DNA from: JAGGVT01 sp965369605
GTDB lineage: Bacteria > JAJVIF01 > JAGGVT01
DNA: 17,539 nt
NCBI GenBank assembly: GCA_965369605.1
Contig: CBDURE010000073.1
Coordinates: 1 to 17,539, forward strand
Reading direction: 5' to 3'
Shown: piece by piece, positions 6,681 to 14,012 of the stretch
Numbering within the stretch: the first letter of the stretch is position 1
How the letters are laid out: each line of letters begins with the position of its first letter
Notes under the pieces: model-generated
The model's database searches: none
The model's input: only the letters and a program-made list of their open reading frames with translations
What the model was told of the DNA's origin: nothing
Position numbers and translations under genes: made by a program

Positions 6681-7079
6681 ATGAATATCGACGAAACCAT
6701 TCTAATCGAAAACGCGAAAAAGGTAATGAAGAATGCTTATTCGCCATACTCCAACGTTAAAGTCGGCGCCGCGCTGCTGGCAGATTCCGGGGAAATATTC
6801 ACCGGATGCAATGTTGAAAATGCGAGTTACGGGCTGACAATATGCGCTGAGCGTGTTGCCATTGGATGCGCGATTTCATCAGGGGATCGGGAGTTTGACA
6901 CGCTGGCAATCGTGAATTCAACCGAGCGAAATTTCACTCCCTGCGGAGCGTGCTGCCAGGTACTTGCAGAATTCGCTCCGGAACTGAAATTGATTCTTGT
7001 CAATTCAAAAGGGGATATCAAACGTACTGATTTGAAAACAATCTTCCCTGAGAGTTTTTCTCTGAAGGAAGGCAACTAA
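6681..7079 (+). CDS. cdd: Cytidine deaminase
   Basis: It hydrolyses cytidine and deoxycytidine to uridine and deoxyuridine plus ammonia in cytosolic pyrimidine salvage. At 132 residues it is the short, homotetrameric class. Visible marks are AYSPYSNVKVGAA (19-31), the substrate-binding GCNVENASYGLTICAERVAI (42-61), in which Cys55 is the first zinc ligand and Glu57 the catalytic proton shuttle, and PCGACCQVL (87-95) with zinc ligands Cys88 and Cys91. All key residues are intact. AGGA lies about 10 nt before the ATG. It starts about 40 bp after the SRP RNA and its stop lies 2 bp from the stop of the convergent tsaC-like gene. Confidence 0.96.
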   Translation: MNIDETILIENAKKVMKNAYSPYSNVKVGAALLADSGEIFTGCNVENASYGLTICAERVAIGCAISSGDREFDTLAIVNSTERNFTPCGACCQVLAEFAPELKLILVNSKGDIKRTDLKTIFPESFSLKEGN

Positions 7080-7081
7080 GC

Positions 7082-7732
7082 TTACGTTGAAATTACTCTG
7101 TTTATTTCCTTTACTGGAATCTCACCCTTGCGGATTATTTCAATATCATCACCAGATATATCAACAACAGTGGATGGTTTCATTGTCATTTTTCGATTGT
7201 TGTTTACCAGAAAATAAATCTCATCGCCGAATTCACTCGCGATTTCCTCAACCGATGTCAAAACCGGTTCATCATGACGGTTAACGCTTGTCACGGCGAG
7301 ATAACCCTCCCTGCTTGACCTGATTATCTCAAGTGTTACAGGATGGTTGGGGATTCTAATTCCAATTTTATTGCCAACGCTGAAAAGGCCCTCGTTGAAC
7401 TCACCCTCGGATTTGGTGATTATTGTCAGCGCTCCGGGCCAGAATGCATCGGAGAGTTTTCTGAAAAGCAGTGATGGTTTTCCGCCAATAAGCTCGACTG
7501 CTTTTTCGTAACTTGCCGTGAACAGGGGAAGTGGCATATTAAGCGGCCTTTGCTTGATAGCGAATATTTTCTTAATCGTGCGCGGGAAATTCGGGCTGGC
7601 TCCCATGCCCCACTGTGTGTCTGTCGGAAGAACAAAAATCTCGCCTTTGTCAACAGGGACAATAATCCCAACCTTGTCAAAAGTGGGAATTGAATCACCG
7701 TCGATGTTCATTATCTGCATTTTAATATTCAT
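7082..7732 (-). CDS. Sua5/YciO/YrdC family protein, probable threonylcarbamoyl-AMP synthase
   Basis: Family members (TsaC/Sua5) make threonylcarbamoyl-AMP from threonine, bicarbonate and ATP, the first step of t6A37 tRNA modification. Motifs seen are LPTDTQWGMG (35-44), KQRPLNMPLPLF (60-71), FWPGALT (97-103), GIRIPNHP (124-131), PSTVVDIS (186-193) and IIRKGEI (199-205). The usual TSAN-x-SG loop reads TSVNRHDEP (148-156). This departure, and the short TsaC-like length without a Sua5 C-terminal domain, leave room for a YciO-like relative with another role, so I give no symbol. Three in-frame ATGs (7732, 7720, 7711) compete and none has a clear ribosome-binding site. The -10 box at 7744 would make the first nearly leaderless. 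The gene ends 2 bp from the cdd stop. Confidence 0.88.
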   Translation of the reverse strand: MNIKMQIMNIDGDSIPTFDKVGIIVPVDKGEIFVLPTDTQWGMGASPNFPRTIKKIFAIKQRPLNMPLPLFTASYEKAVELIGGKPSLLFRKLSDAFWPGALTIITKSEGEFNEGLFSVGNKIGIRIPNHPVTLEIIRSSREGYLAVTSVNRHDEPVLTSVEEIASEFGDEIYFLVNNNRKMTMKPSTVVDISGDDIEIIRKGEIPVKEINRVIST

Positions 7733-7743
7733 TAGCTTGTGAT

Positions 7744-7772
7744 ATTATATCATGTGAAGTAGCATGAAGTTC
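7744..7772 (-). promoter_or_regulatory. Possible promoter of the tsaC-like gene
   Basis: A perfect TATAAT on the minus strand (7744-7749) lies just 11 bp before the first ATG, with a poor -35 (GAACTT, 7767-7772) at 17 bp. If used, the mRNA would have a leader of only about 5 nt, fitting the lack of a ribosome-binding site. Confidence 0.35.
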
Positions 7773-7795
7773 GTTTGCGCGACACTCTTTTAAAT

Positions 7796-7851
7796 AAGTT
7801 AGCAGGTTAGCAGGTTAGTAAGTTAGTAAGTTAGAAAGTTAGCAGGTTATA
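7796..7851 (-). repeat. 8-bp tandem array 2 (seven units, reverse orientation)
   Basis: Seven 8-bp units of the form ARGTTAGN run from 7796 to 7851. On the minus strand they read as the same YTRCTAAC unit as the arrays at 501 and 11373. The array lies in the divergent gap between the tsaC-like and acetyltransferase genes. No 46-bp structured box accompanies this copy. Confidence 0.85.
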
Positions 7852-7965
7852 AAAGTTTTTTTCGAACGATGGCCGGGTTACGGTGAAGATAACCTTTTTC
7901 AGGGACGACTACTTAAAAGATAAAGAAATCTGGAAAAATTCAGATAATAATATCAGGAGGGATTA

Positions 7966-8007
7966 TTGGCAATAGTAATATCAAATGCCTTAATGTATCG
8001 CATTTAG
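7966..8007 (+). CDS. Possible 13-residue leader ORF before the acetyltransferase gene
   Basis: A strong AGGAGGG lies about 5 nt before a TTG that opens a 13-codon frame (MAIVISNALMYRI) ending in TAG, 18 bp before the acetyltransferase ATG. The ribosome-binding site here is stronger than that of the downstream gene, which suggests translational coupling or a leader peptide. TTG start and tiny size make it doubtful. Confidence 0.2.
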   Translation: MAIVISNALMYRI

Positions 8008-8025
8008 ACATTTAGAGGTGACGTG

Positions 8026-8838
8026 ATGCGTATTGAAACTATCAACTACAACAACATTGAGCATGCCTTTCCGTGCCTGGCTCAGCGAGGAAAGATTGTT
8101 GATTCCGACAGGGATATCGAGAAATCAATCCAGTGGATTATGAAATCGATGCATAACGGGTTCAGGGGTACGATAGCGTTTGACGGTTTTAAAAAACCGA
8201 TTGGCACTATTTTCTATGGTCCACTGCAGTATTTGAACATACCGATTGAAAGCAATGTAAACGTTATGTATTTGCGATGCCTGTACGTTGACCCTGAAAA
8301 AAGAGGAACTGGCATAGGAGCAACGCTTGTTTCCGTGATGAAAAAAGATTCGCGCGATTTCGCTGGAATCGTAGCCAGAGGAGATGCGGCACAATCCGAA
8401 TTGAATGTTAAAAATCTGAAAGACCTTGGTTTTAAAACAGCGCTGGAGCAGGATGGCGCTCATTACATGTTTCTGCCAATCCGGGCTGATGGCATTAAAT
8501 TGAAAGTTATTCCGTTGAGATATAAACCCATTGGAATCGATATTGAAATCACATTGTTCAATGATGGTTTCTGCCCGGTTGAAAATCACAAACTCAGCCA
8601 GGTTCGCAGGATAGCAAGAACGTTCGGCGATGCTGTATCCATCCGCGAGTTGGACCTTGCTCCGATGAGAGCGCGCCAGTACGGCACATCCGCTGTTTGT
8701 TTGATTGATGGCGAGGATGCTTTTTCCACTGATGCAAGCGATGAGGCTATTCGAACGAAAATCCAAAGTGCGATTTCAAAACGGCTGATTCCAAAAGGTG
8801 TGGATGCTCAAACGCAATCAGCGCATGACCATTTGTAA
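8026..8838 (+). CDS. GNAT-family N-acetyltransferase with C-terminal YoaP/thioredoxin-like domain
   Basis: It probably transfers an acyl group from acetyl-CoA to an amine on an unknown substrate. Residues ~1-150 are a GNAT fold: the YLRCLYVDPEKRGTGIG stretch (83-99) is motif A, with RGTGIG binding the CoA pyrophosphate. LNVKNLKDLGFK (127-138) is the usual motif B helix. Residues ~155-255 start GIDIEITLFNDGFCPVENHKL and continue to YGTSAVCLIDGE, a beta-alpha-beta layout like thioredoxin/glutaredoxin. This matches the YoaP-like domain attached to GNATs in Bacillus YoaP relatives. Only a single Cys remains at the active-site position (FCPV, not CxxC), so disulfide exchange is unlikely. ATG 8026 is chosen over GTG 8023 because GAGGTG lies at better spacing. 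It converges on the kelch lipoprotein gene with a 39-bp gap. Confidence 0.8.
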   Translation: MRIETINYNNIEHAFPCLAQRGKIVDSDRDIEKSIQWIMKSMHNGFRGTIAFDGFKKPIGTIFYGPLQYLNIPIESNVNVMYLRCLYVDPEKRGTGIGATLVSVMKKDSRDFAGIVARGDAAQSELNVKNLKDLGFKTALEQDGAHYMFLPIRADGIKLKVIPLRYKPIGIDIEITLFNDGFCPVENHKLSQVRRIARTFGDAVSIRELDLAPMRARQYGTSAVCLIDGEDAFSTDASDEAIRTKIQSAISKRLIPKGVDAQTQSAHDHL

Positions 8839-8877
8839 GCTCGCTTTTGCGATAATCCGTAATCCAACTGCATTTAT

Positions 8878-11145
8878 CTACCAGTTTCCCTTCTCAGCTG
8901 TGGGGGACAGGAATGGTTGAGGCGGAACCTGGTCATCCAGAGAAATACCTCCGAACACGAACAGGTGATTATCCCATGACGCGCTTGCAAACAATAATCT
9001 TGGCAGTAGTAACTGCCCTACATGGAAAAATGTCTCTGTAATTTCATCATAAACGTAAACTTTATCTTCGAGGAGTTCCATGTCGTAGGCGCCGCCTGCA
9101 AAGACAATGTTTCCCCCCACATTTTCCCAGCATGGGCCGAGATTTCCGATGTACGGATCGGGAGCGATATCCGCAATGGATGGACCTGTTGCAGGATATG
9201 ACCACGTTGTTAAATCGGTATCAAAAACCTCAATTTTTGATGCATCCTCGGAACCGGGACCAACAACCGGATCACCGCCGACTGCATAGATAAAGCCATC
9301 CTTTATTGTCATTGCGAATTGATTTCTCTTCGCGACCATCGGTACAAGAGCGCCCCAGCTTTCGAGTACAGTGTCGAATTTGTAGCCGCTGTTTAATTCC
9401 TGCTCTCCCGAATTGAATCCGCCTATAATATAGATTACATGCTCCTTTGCAACACAGCCCATTCCGTGGCGATATACTCCCGGCAATGGAGTAGGGGCTG
9501 TTTCCCATGTACCAGCGGTTGTATCGTAAATTTCCATCACGTCTGTGCTGCCGTTTCCGACTTCAAGCAGTCCACCGATAACGTAAATCTTTTCGCCAAC
9601 AGCCGCGACAGCCATGCCCGCTCGCGCAGTGGGCATTGGAGTCAGAGATGTATTCCATGTGTTTGCGACAGGATCATAAGCATCGATTTTATTCGACCTT
9701 GCGTTAAAGTGCGAAACTCCAATCATTCCGCCAATAACATAAATGATATCGCCCACAACCGCGGCTCGAGAGTATGAGCGCGGATACGGCATCATCGCCA
9801 GAAGTTCAAATGTCATCGATGGCAGAATCTCATATTCAAAAACCTGGTATGTTGCAAATTTACTTATATCAAAAAGCCCTGTCAACGCGCTGTATCCTAC
9901 CGGTACGCTATGAGCGGCGTCATGCTGCTCCAGGAACGGATGCGTGTTCGTACCAATTGGGAACGAATCCTCAACCGTAACGAGTCCGGTGTATATGCCT
10001 GATGCGGCATCAAGTTCATTTGTGATTGTGAATTCAAAAAGCAGCGGATCAGTCGGCTCACGCGGGTCGCCGCTAACCTCAACCGGATTATCCCCCACGA
10101 TTGGCAGTGTCATAATGTCAGGAACTTCTATTACAATCCTGCTGACAGATGAATCATGCGACATCTGGCCGAGTAAAGTTCCGACCTCCACACCATGGCT
10201 CATATCCAGAACTTTGACCTGAACATTCGCGGTGCCGGATGTGTTTCCCTCTAGCATCTGGTTGTTTGTAACAGTAACAAAAACCTCGCTTGCCGCTTTT
10301 TTATTAAACTGCGGAATTCTGTATTTGGGCAGGAATCGTTCCGTGTAATCAAATGCGCTTACACCGTAGGAACATCCAACCGCGAACAGGTAGTTGTAAC
10401 TATATCCGTGTTCCAAATCAAGAATGTAGTCCTTATAGCTGTAATCGGATCCCTGCGCCATTACCAGATTGCCTGTTGGATGAAAGACATCGGAGAATCC
10501 GGTTTCAAAAAACCCGGGCATGTAGTTGCCATTGTGGTATTCGTCAAAATGAAGTATGTACGGGTGCAGGTTGGCGGTTGTCGGCATAATATTGTCAAGA
10601 TATGTGTCAAGATACGGTGTATATCCGGATGGATTAGCCAGAGTACCGGGTTTTATTATCTTGTTATCAGCAAATTCGATTGTCCCGGATGTTCCTCCCT
10701 TTAAAACCAGAATTCCCTCGATGTTGAAAATGTGAAGGTCTATTCTATTTTTTCCGGTTATTGGCTCCAACGGGTTTCCTATATCGAACGGGTGCTTTAT
10801 TCCGATGGACATGACAATCTGACCATCCTCGTTCATGCCAATGCTACTAATGTTGATACAGTCCTGGCATGGTACAAGAGAAAGGAAGTTTGTGATGTCT
10901 ATTACCTCAAGGGAATCAGTAATAGTGGCGTTTCTGACTGGTGTAAGTTCGAACGATAACGGGTCGGTTTCAATATGCAGTGAAAACGCGCCCAGCATTC
11001 CGCTTTCGTCAATTGCATTGCCATTCATGTTGGGACTGCTTGTGAGCAGCGGTGTCGATGTAGGCACACTGGTTGAACATCCTGCCAAAAGAAAAAGTAC
11101 CAGGCTGATTCCGGTGAATATTACTGTTGATTTTAATCTGAACAT
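8878..11145 (-). CDS. Kelch-repeat surface lipoprotein, paralogue of the PKD lipoprotein
   Basis: The product is a predicted outer-membrane or surface lipoprotein of 755 residues. ATG 11145 has GGAGG 6 nt upstream and opens a lipoprotein signal (MFRLKSTVIFTGISLVLFLLAGC, lipobox LAGC, Cys23). The earlier in-frame start at 11172 is rejected. Residues ~40-450 match the N-terminal module of the PKD lipoprotein: DITNFLSLVPCQDCINISSIGMNED, KHPFD, DLHIF, RIPQFNKK, TGLVTVED and a closing TYQVFEYEI. From ~450 come five or six kelch blades, each with a YVIGG/YIIGG/YAVGG/FVFGG strand and a later YDP...TW strand, likely closing as a beta-propeller. Kelch propellers bind proteins or glycans, but the ligand here is unknown. 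The gene is intact, unlike its paralogue, and has a good promoter at 11225-11254. Confidence 0.9.
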   Translation of the reverse strand: MFRLKSTVIFTGISLVLFLLAGCSTSVPTSTPLLTSSPNMNGNAIDESGMLGAFSLHIETDPLSFELTPVRNATITDSLEVIDITNFLSLVPCQDCINISSIGMNEDGQIVMSIGIKHPFDIGNPLEPITGKNRIDLHIFNIEGILVLKGGTSGTIEFADNKIIKPGTLANPSGYTPYLDTYLDNIMPTTANLHPYILHFDEYHNGNYMPGFFETGFSDVFHPTGNLVMAQGSDYSYKDYILDLEHGYSYNYLFAVGCSYGVSAFDYTERFLPKYRIPQFNKKAASEVFVTVTNNQMLEGNTSGTANVQVKVLDMSHGVEVGTLLGQMSHDSSVSRIVIEVPDIMTLPIVGDNPVEVSGDPREPTDPLLFEFTITNELDAASGIYTGLVTVEDSFPIGTNTHPFLEQHDAAHSVPVGYSALTGLFDISKFATYQVFEYEILPSMTFELLAMMPYPRSYSRAAVVGDIIYVIGGMIGVSHFNARSNKIDAYDPVANTWNTSLTPMPTARAGMAVAAVGEKIYVIGGLLEVGNGSTDVMEIYDTTAGTWETAPTPLPGVYRHGMGCVAKEHVIYIIGGFNSGEQELNSGYKFDTVLESWGALVPMVAKRNQFAMTIKDGFIYAVGGDPVVGPGSEDASKIEVFDTDLTTWSYPATGPSIADIAPDPYIGNLGPCWENVGGNIVFAGGAYDMELLEDKVYVYDEITETFFHVGQLLLPRLLFASASWDNHLFVFGGISLDDQVPPQPFLSPTAEKGNW

Positions 11146-11224
11146 GATCATCCTCCGTGGGTTGATCAGCATTCATACATTGCCGAATCAAGTTTAATGG
11201 GATTTAAACAACATTCTACGAATG

Positions 11225-11254
11225 ATTATAACCGTTATTCATGCGGTTTTTCAA
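11225..11254 (-). promoter_or_regulatory. Sigma70-like promoter of the kelch lipoprotein
   Basis: On the minus strand TTGAAA (11249-11254), an 18-bp spacer and a perfect TATAAT (11225-11230) are present. Predicted start near 11218 gives a leader of about 70 nt ending in the strong GGAGG site. Confidence 0.6.
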
Positions 11255-11309
11255 TGTTAAATCGTTGAGGGGGGTTGGCGGTTCTGATGTGCACTTTAGT
11301 TTTCCAACA

Positions 11310-11356
11310 GGGGTGCTGATGCACCCGGCTTTCCGGCAAGGGTGCCGAAGCTCCCA
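11310..11356 (+). repeat. 46-bp structured box, copy 2
   Basis: Apart from one substitution (C for A within the GGGTGNCGAAG part), this matches the box at 438-484, including GGGTGC-TGAT-GCACCC and CCGG-CTTT-CCGG hairpins. The flanking sequences differ, so the box ends are well defined. The 13-unit 8-bp array follows 17 bp later. It sits in the divergent gap between the kelch lipoprotein and tolC-like genes. Confidence 0.75.
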
Positions 11357-11372
11357 GTGGCAGTTTCACAAA

Positions 11373-11476
11373 CCTACTAACTTACTAACCTACTAACTTA
11401 CTAACTTACTAACTTACTAACCTACTAACTTACTAACCTACTAACCTACTAACTTACTAACTTACTAACCTGCTAA
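11373..11476 (+). repeat. 8-bp tandem array 3 (13 units)
   Basis: Thirteen uninterrupted 8-bp units alternate between CTTACTAA and CCTACTAA, the last being CCTGCTAA. Variation is limited to the C/T second position and one A/G. As the unit is not a multiple of three and there is no open frame, the array is non-coding. It lies about 120-225 bp upstream of the tolC-like reading frame and about 230 bp upstream of the kelch lipoprotein, so copy-number change could alter either promoter region. Confidence 0.9.
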
Positions 11477-11635
11477 CTATTTTTCCACTTTTGTTGCAAC
11501 TAATCATCTGCAAGCTAGTCTAATATCACTGTTGAGGTTATACTTAACGTTTATATCAGTTGTCTAAATGATTACGTATCAGGGATTTTGAAGGATTATG
11601 GTGTCGGTAATGAAATGTTTACTTTATGAACATTC

Positions 11636-11874
11636 AAATAGCAGAGGGTTTAAGAGGGTGTCGGGAAAGGTATCGCAAACAAGTTCCCCCCCACCCCAGC
11701 CCTCCCCGCGAGCGGGGAGGGAGCATATTGTCTCTTCCCTTCGCAAGTGTATGGATCGGATATATTGTTTGCAAATGCAAAAAAAAATATTTCCCCCCGC
11801 TCGCGGGGGGATTAAGGGGGGGATGAGATATAGAAACTGCTTTTCCCGACAGCCTCTTAAACCCTCCTCTATTT
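11636..11874 (+). mobile_element. MITE-like element copy A, overlapping the 5' end of the tolC-like gene
   Basis: A core at 11659-11851 is bounded by TGTCGGGAAA/TTTCCCGACA and matches 16313-16501. It contains the CCCTCCCCGC-GA-GCGGGGAGGG hairpin and a CCCCCCGC-TC-GCGGGGGG hairpin. Beyond the core an extra inverted repeat (AAATAG...GAGGGTTTAAGAGG on both sides, together 30 of 33 bases paired, 11636-11668/11842-11874) is not shared by copy B. This suggests a longer parent element or nested insertion. It encodes no transposase. The element keeps an open frame on the plus strand into the tolC-like gene. Confidence 0.7.
11813..11822 (+). promoter_or_regulatory. Element-borne ribosome-binding site for the tolC-like gene
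   Basis: TAAGGGGG followed by GG and ATG at 11823 pairs with the 16S anti-Shine-Dalgarno end if one G-U pair is allowed. The spacing is short (AAGG lies 5 nt before the ATG). In copy B the bases in the ATG position read AGC, so this start exists only here. Confidence 0.4.
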
Positions 11875-13295
11875 CTCCTTTCATTTATTCATTTGTGATG
11901 ATCGTCTGTTTGATGTTCTTGCAGACTGCATCGATTGCGTCTGATGAAAAAGTACTGGCGCTTACCCTTGATGAATGTATAGAGATTGCCCTTAAAGAAA
12001 ATCCGGGATTCAAAAGCGCGAATCTGCTTGCCCGGACAGCGGAGTATGACTATATCGCGGCTCGCGCGGCGTTTGACCCGACACTGTCTGTCAGCCTTTA
12101 TGATTCCGGTGTGCATGCATTAGGCGAGGAATCCAACTATCTGACAGGCATATTTGATATACAGAAAAACCTGTTCACTGGCGGACAGTGGGAAATGAAA
12201 CTGACATCAAAACGAAATAAAGTTCCCACGCTTTACTCATCAGGTGAATCGTTTGAGAATCAGTTCGATTTAACATACCGCCATCCGCTTCTTGAGGGCG
12301 CTGATAGAAACGTTGTGATGTCCGGGCTTGAGATTGCGCAAATCGGCAAAACCAGTGAATTCAATCGAATGTTGAATATGAAAAGGGAACTTCTATATCA
12401 GATAACAGGCACCTGGTACGATGTCCTTAAATCTGAAAAAGCGATTGGGGTAGCTGAACTGTCGCTGCAGGAAGCTCAAACACTTCTTGAACAGACACAG
12501 GCAATCTATGATGTCGGCTCTGTTGCCTCCTATGAGATTACAGCATCGGAAAGCGGACTGGCAACGCGGGAGGAGGCTCTCCTTCTGTCAAAAGCGTCAT
12601 TTCTAAATAACCTTGACAGATTGAAAAATCACATGGGGATGCCGTTGTTCAACGAGATTTCCGTCGATGGCGATTTGGAGCCGGGTGAAATTGAGATTCC
12701 TGATTTTGATTCCGTTTTCAATATGGCAAATGAAAACCGCCCTGATTTGGCTCAGTATAATGATTCAGTCAAACTCGCTGAGGTGGATTTGCGAATCAAG
12801 ACTGACAGTAAAAAAGCATCGTTATATGCTGTAGGGCAGCTGGGACTAGCTAACCAGGATTTGAGTTTCAATGACTCAATCAGCAACATGGATGACAATG
12901 TCAACTGGTATCTGGGCCTGGATTACATTGTCCCGCTGGGGAAAAATCGTAAGGCGAAAGCTCATTTTAATCAGGCTGAGTTAAGGCTTGAAACTGCGAA
13001 AGTGAATCTGCAGAGCGCGCTGGATGCAATCAAATTGGAGATTTCACTCGCGATTCGCAATCTGGAAACCGCGAAGGAGCGCATTCAGGTAACATCAAAA
13101 GGTGTTGATCTGCAGGAGGAGAAGCTATCCAGAGAAAAGGCAAGATATGAACTAGGCTTGATAACATCGGGCGACCTTCTTGATTACGAAGAGGATCTCG
13201 CAATCGCCAGGCTTAATCTGCTTGAGGCGAAAGCGGACTATCTTAAAGCTATTGCATATCTGGAATATGTTACGTTTACCGGTTGGGAAAAATGA
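11823..13295 (+). CDS. TolC-like outer membrane efflux protein (OEP family)
   Basis: This should be the outer-membrane channel of a tripartite ABC exporter with the adaptor and ATPase downstream. After a signal-like stretch (hydrophobic ISPFIYSFVMIVCLMFLQ, cleavage after ASIA) comes the OEP opening LTLDECIEIALKENPGF, then long amphipathic helical repeats. Examples are LLYQITGTWYDVLKSEKAIGVAE and, in the second repeat, a QAELRLETAKVNLQSALDAI-type helix and LLEAKADYLKAIAYLEYV near the end. Length (490 aa from 11823) fits the family. Start choice is uncertain. The frame is open back to ATG 11598 (565 aa; AAGGA just upstream), but residues 16-90 of that reading are translated MITE and would bury the signal peptide. 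ATG 11823, inside the element, gives a normal basic n-region (MRYRNCFSRQPLKPSS). ATG 11898 is a third option without a ribosome-binding site. The stop overlaps the next ATG (ATGA), showing translational coupling. Confidence 0.85.
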   Translation: MRYRNCFSRQPLKPSSISPFIYSFVMIVCLMFLQTASIASDEKVLALTLDECIEIALKENPGFKSANLLARTAEYDYIAARAAFDPTLSVSLYDSGVHALGEESNYLTGIFDIQKNLFTGGQWEMKLTSKRNKVPTLYSSGESFENQFDLTYRHPLLEGADRNVVMSGLEIAQIGKTSEFNRMLNMKRELLYQITGTWYDVLKSEKAIGVAELSLQEAQTLLEQTQAIYDVGSVASYEITASESGLATREEALLLSKASFLNNLDRLKNHMGMPLFNEISVDGDLEPGEIEIPDFDSVFNMANENRPDLAQYNDSVKLAEVDLRIKTDSKKASLYAVGQLGLANQDLSFNDSISNMDDNVNWYLGLDYIVPLGKNRKAKAHFNQAELRLETAKVNLQSALDAIKLEISLAIRNLETAKERIQVTSKGVDLQEEKLSREKARYELGLITSGDLLDYEEDLAIARLNLLEAKADYLKAIAYLEYVTFTGWEK

Positions 13296-14011
13296 TAGAA
13301 ATTCGTAAACTAAATAAAATCTACGGCGTTGAAGATACGAAGGTTATTGCACTTCGGAATCTTGATCTGGACATTAGCGAAGGCGAATTCGTAGCGATTA
13401 TGGGGCCATCCGGCAGCGGCAAATCGACACTGATGAATATTCTTGGATGCCTCGACAGCCCTACAAACGGCAGCTACAGACTCAACGGCAAGGAAATCGC
13501 CGGTCTTGAGGATAACGAGCTGGCTGCGATTCGAGGTAAAACAATAGGATTTGTTTTCCAGTCGTTTAATCTTCTCAATCGAACAAGCGCGCTTGAAAAT
13601 GTTGAACTCCCGTTGATTTATTCCGGGCATACTGACATACGGGAAAAAGCGATGGACGCTTTGGAAAAAGTAGGGCTTGCTGACAGGGCCAAACATAAAT
13701 CAAACCAGCTTTCCGGAGGACAGCAGCAGAGAGTTGCAATCGCACGCGCGATTGTACATAGTCCTGAGATTATTCTGGCGGATGAACCAACAGGCAATTT
13801 GGACACATCCTCCGGAAATGAAATAATGAAAGTTTTCAGTGATTTAAACAATGAAGGCCAAACTGTGCTTGTTGTTACCCACGATGAGGAAATTGGCGGA
13901 ATGGCAAAGCGAATCCTTCGGTTCCGTGATGGCTCTTTAGTAAAGGATTCAATCAATCAATCACAGGTACTGCCCTGGGAAAATCCAAATTATCAAAGCG
14001 AAGGAGTATAA
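13292..14011 (+). CDS. ABC transporter ATP-binding protein, MacB/LolD (FtsE) type
   Basis: This cytoplasmic ATPase energises export. All motifs are intact in 239 residues: Walker A GPSGSGKST (38-46), Q-loop Gln90 in FVFQSFNLL, signature LSGGQQQRVAIARA (140-153), Walker B ILADEPTGNLD (161-171) with catalytic Glu165, and H-loop His197 in VVTHD. The FQSFNLL...TALENVELPL-like region and the GNLD ending are typical of the LolD/MacB/FtsE group. ATG 13292 shares ATGA with the tolC-like stop; the TTG nine bases earlier is ignored. No permease domain is fused, and none is encoded next to it, which is unusual for this class. The C-terminal tail of about 20 residues is not conserved in type. Confidence 0.95.
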   Translation: MIEIRKLNKIYGVEDTKVIALRNLDLDISEGEFVAIMGPSGSGKSTLMNILGCLDSPTNGSYRLNGKEIAGLEDNELAAIRGKTIGFVFQSFNLLNRTSALENVELPLIYSGHTDIREKAMDALEKVGLADRAKHKSNQLSGGQQQRVAIARAIVHSPEIILADEPTGNLDTSSGNEIMKVFSDLNNEGQTVLVVTHDEEIGGMAKRILRFRDGSLVKDSINQSQVLPWENPNYQSEGV

Positions 14012-14012
14012 A

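Noticed and set aside
6464..6760. A 98-codon plus frame spanning the SRP RNA
   Set aside because: It overlaps the SRP RNA and the start of cdd, and is explained by the RNA gene.
8125..8766. A 213-codon minus-strand frame inside the acetyltransferase gene
   Set aside because: The plus frame carries clear GNAT motifs. The antisense frame has no recognisable domain or ribosome-binding site.
11624..11884. Minus- and plus-strand frames within MITE copy A as separate proteins
   Set aside because: Pro/Gly/Arg-rich translations of the G/C hairpins recur at copy B and have no coding signs of their own.
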